DNA from: Symbiodinium sp. CCMP2592
Lineage: Eukaryota > Sar > Dinophyceae > Suessiales > Symbiodiniaceae
Assembly: GCA_905221615.1 (NCBI GenBank)
Contig: CAJNDT010005913.1
Location: 496,001 to 560,000, forward strand
DNA: 64,000 nucleotides
Direction of reading: 5' to 3'
Positions 60,849-64,000 of the stretch are shown here, one piece after another. Positions within the stretch are counted from its first letter, which is position 1; each line of letters opens with the position of its first letter. The translations under genes and the position numbers were made by a program. The notes under the pieces were generated by a model that ran no database searches, was not told where the DNA came from, and saw nothing but the letters and a program-made list of their open reading frames with translations.

Positions 60849-61934
60849 ATGAGTCAAGACGAAGGTCTCCTATCCAAACTCAACGAACTCGCGTCCCAGT
60901 ACGACGAGCTATCAACACAGCTCGAATCCCCCGAGGTCCTCGCTGACCACAACCAGGTCCGCACCCTCTCCATCAAACGCGCCGCCCTCGCCCCCGTTGT
61001 CGAGGGGTTCCAGCACTACCAGTCCCTGCTCACCGAAGCCGACGAACTCCGCGAAGCACTCACAAGCGACGATCCTGAACTTGCCGAGTTCGCCAAAGCC
61101 GAACTCCCGTCCATCGAATCCGCCGCGACCCAGAAGCTCGAAGAGATCAAATCCACCCTCGTGACCACCGACGACCTCGCCGTCGGATCAGTCATCCTCG
61201 AAATCCGCGCCGGAACCGGAGGCGACGAAGCCGGACTCTGGGCGCGCGACCTCCTCGAGGTCTACACCCGCTTCGCATCATCACGAGGATGGAGCGTCGA
61301 GGAGATGTCCCTCGACGCCGACTCGTCAGTGGGGGGGATCCGCCACGCCGTCCTCAACTTCAAAGGAGAAGGCGTCTGGCAATGCCTCTCGTTCGAGTCG
61401 GGAGTCCACTCCGTCAAACGCGTCCCCGCCACCGAAACCCAAGGCCGCGTCCACACCTCCACCTGCACCGTCGCCGTCCTCCCAGAACCCGAAGAAGTCG
61501 AGGTCAACATCGACTGGTCCAACGACGTAGACGAGCACATCACCACCGCCCAAGGCCCAGGAGGCCAGAACGTCAACAAAGTCGCGACCGCCGTCCAACT
61601 CCTCCACAAACCCACCGGCGTCGAAGTCCGCATGCAGGAATCCAAATCCCAAGCCCAAAACCGCGACAAAGCACGCCGCCTCCTCATCGCCCGCGTCCAC
61701 GAGATCGAGCAAGCCAAAGCCCACGCCGAGCGCGACGAATCACGCCGCGCCCAGATCGGCACCGCGCAGCGCTCCGAAAAAATCCGCGTCTACCGCTACC
61801 AGGACAACATCGTCGCCGATCAGCGCTTAACCGAAAAGTTCAACAAATCATCCATCATCGACAGCGCCGACCTCACCCCGCTCTTCGACGCCCTCATCGA
61901 GCAACAAACCGCTGAGCGCCTCGCAGCATTGTGA
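60849..61934 (+). CDS. prfA: Peptide chain release factor 1
   Basis: 361 residues; ends translation at UAA and UAG. The stop-codon tripeptide is PAT (KRVPATETQGRVHTS), the form of RF1 and not the SPF of RF2. The GGQ motif is in GPGGQNVNKVATAVQ, preceded by EIRAGTGGDEA. Start: ATG 60849, with TATCCT (60837-60842) six nt upstream and no ribosome site, so probably leaderless. hemK/prmC does not follow; an AT-rich HEPN-like gene does. Confidence 0.96.
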   Translation: MSQDEGLLSKLNELASQYDELSTQLESPEVLADHNQVRTLSIKRAALAPVVEGFQHYQSLLTEADELREALTSDDPELAEFAKAELPSIESAATQKLEEIKSTLVTTDDLAVGSVILEIRAGTGGDEAGLWARDLLEVYTRFASSRGWSVEEMSLDADSSVGGIRHAVLNFKGEGVWQCLSFESGVHSVKRVPATETQGRVHTSTCTVAVLPEPEEVEVNIDWSNDVDEHITTAQGPGGQNVNKVATAVQLLHKPTGVEVRMQESKSQAQNRDKARRLLIARVHEIEQAKAHAERDESRRAQIGTAQRSEKIRVYRYQDNIVADQRLTEKFNKSSIIDSADLTPLFDALIEQQTAERLAAL

Positions 61935-61943
61935 AGGAGTCCC

Positions 61944-62522
61944 ATGAGTATCAGGTCTAGATTTGAAGACGCCCAATTCTTAATGGCTCACAAGCGGTTC
62001 GATGGAGCTCTGCTAAACATCTGTGTTGCAATTGCTGCCACATCGAGGAAGCGATATTCGCGAAATCAGATTCCCGAAGATCGTGTGTGTTTTACAAAGT
62101 TCATGCATGATGAAATTGGAGTTCTAACTCACGGTGGGATTGGACAGAATTTAAACATCAAGGTTCCTGGAAGCGACAAAAAATACTATCCAGACAACAT
62201 GGTTCCAATTCAAGATCTTTTTTACACTTATGTCAGGTGCACACTTACACACGAGGCAACACTTCCATCTAATGTGAAGTTTAAACAAGAAGATTCAGAT
62301 TCGTTTTCGTTTAGTATCAAAGATGATTATGTAGAGTTGTCTACTACTTGGTTTGAGGGGCTAGAAAAAATTGTACAGTTCGCTCCTGAGAATGCTGGCG
62401 AGTTCCCAGAAGTTGCAAATTTGCCTACTGATGTACTCGCATGGTTTCTATTTGGTGAGAGGCGTGAGGCTGAAATACATCAGGTGTATTTAGCTAAGCG
62501 TGCAGGCCGTTTAACTACATGA
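61944..62522 (+). CDS. HEPN-like protein, AT-rich
   Basis: 192 residues. The middle shows a HEPN-type pattern: RFEDAQFLMAHKRFDGALLNICVAIAA as first long helix and VRCTLTHEA with R98-x4-H103, the catalytic Rx4-6H signature of HEPN RNases. The rest is not recognised. GC is 38% and 42% in two sampled lines against 63% in a prfA line, so it is probably acquired. AAGGAG lies four nt before the ATG, nine bases after prfA. No antitoxin-like partner (MNT or other) is adjacent. Confidence 0.5.
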   Translation: MSIRSRFEDAQFLMAHKRFDGALLNICVAIAATSRKRYSRNQIPEDRVCFTKFMHDEIGVLTHGGIGQNLNIKVPGSDKKYYPDNMVPIQDLFYTYVRCTLTHEATLPSNVKFKQEDSDSFSFSIKDDYVELSTTWFEGLEKIVQFAPENAGEFPEVANLPTDVLAWFLFGERREAEIHQVYLAKRAGRLTT

Positions 62523-62552
62523 AGCAGTGCTGCTTAGTCAATAGACAGAGTC

Positions 62553-63029
62553 TCAAGGCACCAGCACATAGTAGTACCGATCATTCGCGAGCTTGCGGAA
62601 GCTCCCCGTCGCCAGATCACCATTATCAAACCGCTCGTCAACAAGGATCATCACGCTGTCACCGGGATTCGTTCCGCCGTTGAAATGCACCCCGACCGCC
62701 GCAGTCACCCCCGAGTCATTGAACTCCGTATCCCACACCCCGCCCATCGGCGTCCCCTGCGTCCACTCATCCTCGTCGATGTACGACTCAAACCCCGCCG
62801 GGACGACGCCCGAGCTCCCATCAACCGGATAGCTCCCCTCTCGCACCGCGTAATACTCCGCCGCATCCGCGTAGGTCTTGACACTGGAGATAAACGCCCC
62901 GATCTGCGCATCCTGCGCCGTCCCCGCGAACTGCGGCACAACAATCGCCGCCATGATTCCCAGAATTATGACGACCACCAAGATCTCAATCAGCGTAAAG
63001 CCACGGCGATGTGTTGAAGCGAGAAGCAC
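62553..63029 (-). CDS. Type II secretion/type IV pilin-like pseudopilin (GspG-like)
   Basis: 158 residues. The prepilin leader ends in RRG and is followed by FTLIEILVVVIILGIMAAI with Glu at +5, cut by a prepilin peptidase. The C-terminal domain (TYADAAEYYAVREGSYPVDG) is short, like a major pseudopilin GspG. No other secretion genes lie nearby. The start is GTG at 63029; a ribosome site is not obvious. Confidence 0.85.
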   Translation of the reverse strand: MLLASTHRRGFTLIEILVVVIILGIMAAIVVPQFAGTAQDAQIGAFISSVKTYADAAEYYAVREGSYPVDGSSGVVPAGFESYIDEDEWTQGTPMGGVWDTEFNDSGVTAAVGVHFNGGTNPGDSVMILVDERFDNGDLATGSFRKLANDRYYYVLVP

Positions 63030-63099
63030 ACACTGATATGCAATTCAGATCCATCGCAGACCAGCACTTTGAAGCGCACTTCCGCTTATCGGTCCAACT

Positions 63100-64000
63100 T
63101 TACAGCTCCGGCGCAAACCCACGCCGCATCGTGTTCTCACAGCACGCACGCGGATCGACAAACTGCATCAGATAATCGGGACCGCCCGCCTTCGAGCCTA
63201 CGCCCGACATCCCGAACCCACCGAAGGGCTGCCGTCCAACAAGCGCCCCAGTGGACCCGCGATTGATGTACAGGTTCCCGACGCGGAACTCCCGCTTGGC
63301 AACCTCGATATGCGTCGGCTTGCGCGTAAACACGCCGCCCGTCAGCTTGTACATATGACCGTTCGCCAGCCGCAGCGCCTCGCCGTAGTCCTTCGCGTGT
63401 ACGACCGCGAGCACCGGACCGAAGATCTCCTGCTGATAGATCGTGTTGCTCTCCGTCACGCCCGTGAAGATATGCGGCGCCACCAGATTCTCGATGTCAT
63501 TCGCTGGGAAGTCCTTCGCGCCCACCAGCTCGTTGAGCCCCTCATCACGCGCCGACTGGATAAACCGATTGATATTCCCCGCCGCCTCCGCGTCAATCAC
63601 AGGAGACACATCGCTGTTGGGATCCGTCGCCTCCCCAAGCACCAGCGTCTTGGTCGCCTCGCCCAGCCGCTCAAGGAACAGCTGCATACGTTGACCGTTC
63701 GGACCCTCCGGATCAACAACGATGCACCGCGAGCACGCCGAGCACTTCTGACCCTGGAACCCAAACGCCGAGTAGCGAACCCCGAGCACCGCCTCATCAA
63801 GATCAGCACTCACATCGATCACCACCGCGTTCTTCCCGCCCATCTCGCACACCACCCGCTTGACATGAGGCTGCTCCTCAGGAGTCGCGCCCGCCGCCTC
63901 GATGATGTTCAACCCCACCGCCTTGGACCCCGTAAACGCGATCAGGTTAATCCGCGGATCACGCACCAGCGCCGCCCCGGTCGTCTCACCCGGAGCCGGA
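63100..64000 (-). CDS. L-glutamate gamma-semialdehyde (P5C) dehydrogenase, 5' end cut
   Basis: At least 300 residues of an aldehyde dehydrogenase; the frame stays open to the right edge. Visible: LIAFTGSKAVG (NAD loop), CEMGGKNAVVIDV (catalytic Glu), GFQGQKCSACSR (catalytic Cys), QEIFGPVLAV and PFGGFGMSGVGSKAGG, ending in RRGFAPEL. The QKCSACSR context and RGF ending fit the P5C dehydrogenase of proline catabolism (rocA or the C-terminal half of putA); which one cannot be told because the N-terminus is missing. Confidence 0.9.
   Translation of the reverse strand, partial: PAPGETTGAALVRDPRINLIAFTGSKAVGLNIIEAAGATPEEQPHVKRVVCEMGGKNAVVIDVSADLDEAVLGVRYSAFGFQGQKCSACSRCIVVDPEGPNGQRMQLFLERLGEATKTLVLGEATDPNSDVSPVIDAEAAGNINRFIQSARDEGLNELVGAKDFPANDIENLVAPHIFTGVTESNTIYQQEIFGPVLAVVHAKDYGEALRLANGHMYKLTGGVFTRKPTHIEVAKREFRVGNLYINRGSTGALVGRQPFGGFGMSGVGSKAGGPDYLMQFVDPRACCENTMRRGFAPEL

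Noticed and set aside
61940-62530. Toxin-antitoxin pair around the HEPN-like gene
   Set aside because: No small antitoxin or nucleotidyltransferase gene is found on either side; only the single gene is supported.

Overview
The window looks like a chromosomal segment of a planctomycete, most likely of the class Phycisphaerae. This rests on a secreted protein ending in a dockerin-like repeat with a terminal Asp-Gly-Cys-Pro, a PEP-CTERM-like protein with a VPSPS sorting tail, LpxA (so lipid A and an outer membrane), lipoproteins, IspG, and planctomycete-style membrane proteins carrying CxxCGY zinc ribbons. Composition is moderately GC-rich. No rRNA, tRNA, CRISPR array, transposase or prophage was recognised. 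The cytochrome c gene at the left edge and the P5C dehydrogenase gene at the right edge are cut by the window.

Layout. 1-6 kb: cytochrome c lipoprotein, an NtrC-type two-component pair, ileS. 6-17 kb: DUF2617-like protein, HEAT-like/membrane pair, Fur-family regulator with a self-overlapping operator, GNAT, ispG, zinc-ribbon membrane protein, dockerin protein, solute-binding protein, M48 protease, ubiE/menG. 17-24 kb: B12-binding-fold protein lacking the cobalamin His, ECF sigma/anti-sigma/secreted protein operon, typA with a structured leader, LamG protein behind four GTCAC repeats. 24-35 kb: mscS, ATP-grasp protein, rplU, membrane protein, M28 peptidase, icd, an AT-rich putative PD-(D/E)xK defence nuclease, PEP-CTERM protein, DUF2959 lipoprotein, glycosyltransferase. 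35-45 kb: thyA, groES-aroA, M28-PDZ peptidase, lipB, and an lpxA-MBL-methyltransferase-rsfS-aroB cluster. 45-49 kb: a ParA ATPase fused to a CBM48/AMPK-type glycogen-binding domain, followed by a MinD/FlhG-like protein without a P-loop. 48-64 kb: clpX, SHOCT protein, DUF418 with zinc ribbon, HAD phosphatase, dnaG-rpoD, Nat-type ABC exporter, DUF899 protein, prfA, an AT-rich HEPN-like gene, a GspG-like pseudopilin and P5C dehydrogenase.

Two architectural themes stand out. First, many genes have no Shine-Dalgarno but carry a -10-like hexamer (TATAAT, TAGAAT, TACAAT, TAGACT and similar) exactly 5-6 nt before the start codon, which predicts leaderless mRNAs. Genes inside operons, or with leaders, have GGAG/AAGGAG sites instead. 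Second, genes are packed very tightly: ATGA and GTGA overlaps, tail-to-tail genes sharing stop-codon bases, and one divergent pair with only 34 bp between start codons.

The best candidate for an undescribed system is the ParA-CBM48 fusion with its MinD-like pseudo-ATPase neighbour. It suggests carbohydrate-responsive spatial organisation, for example of glycogen granules, but that function is inference. The two AT-rich genes (PD-(D/E)xK-like nuclease and HEPN-like protein) look like acquired defence-type cargo.
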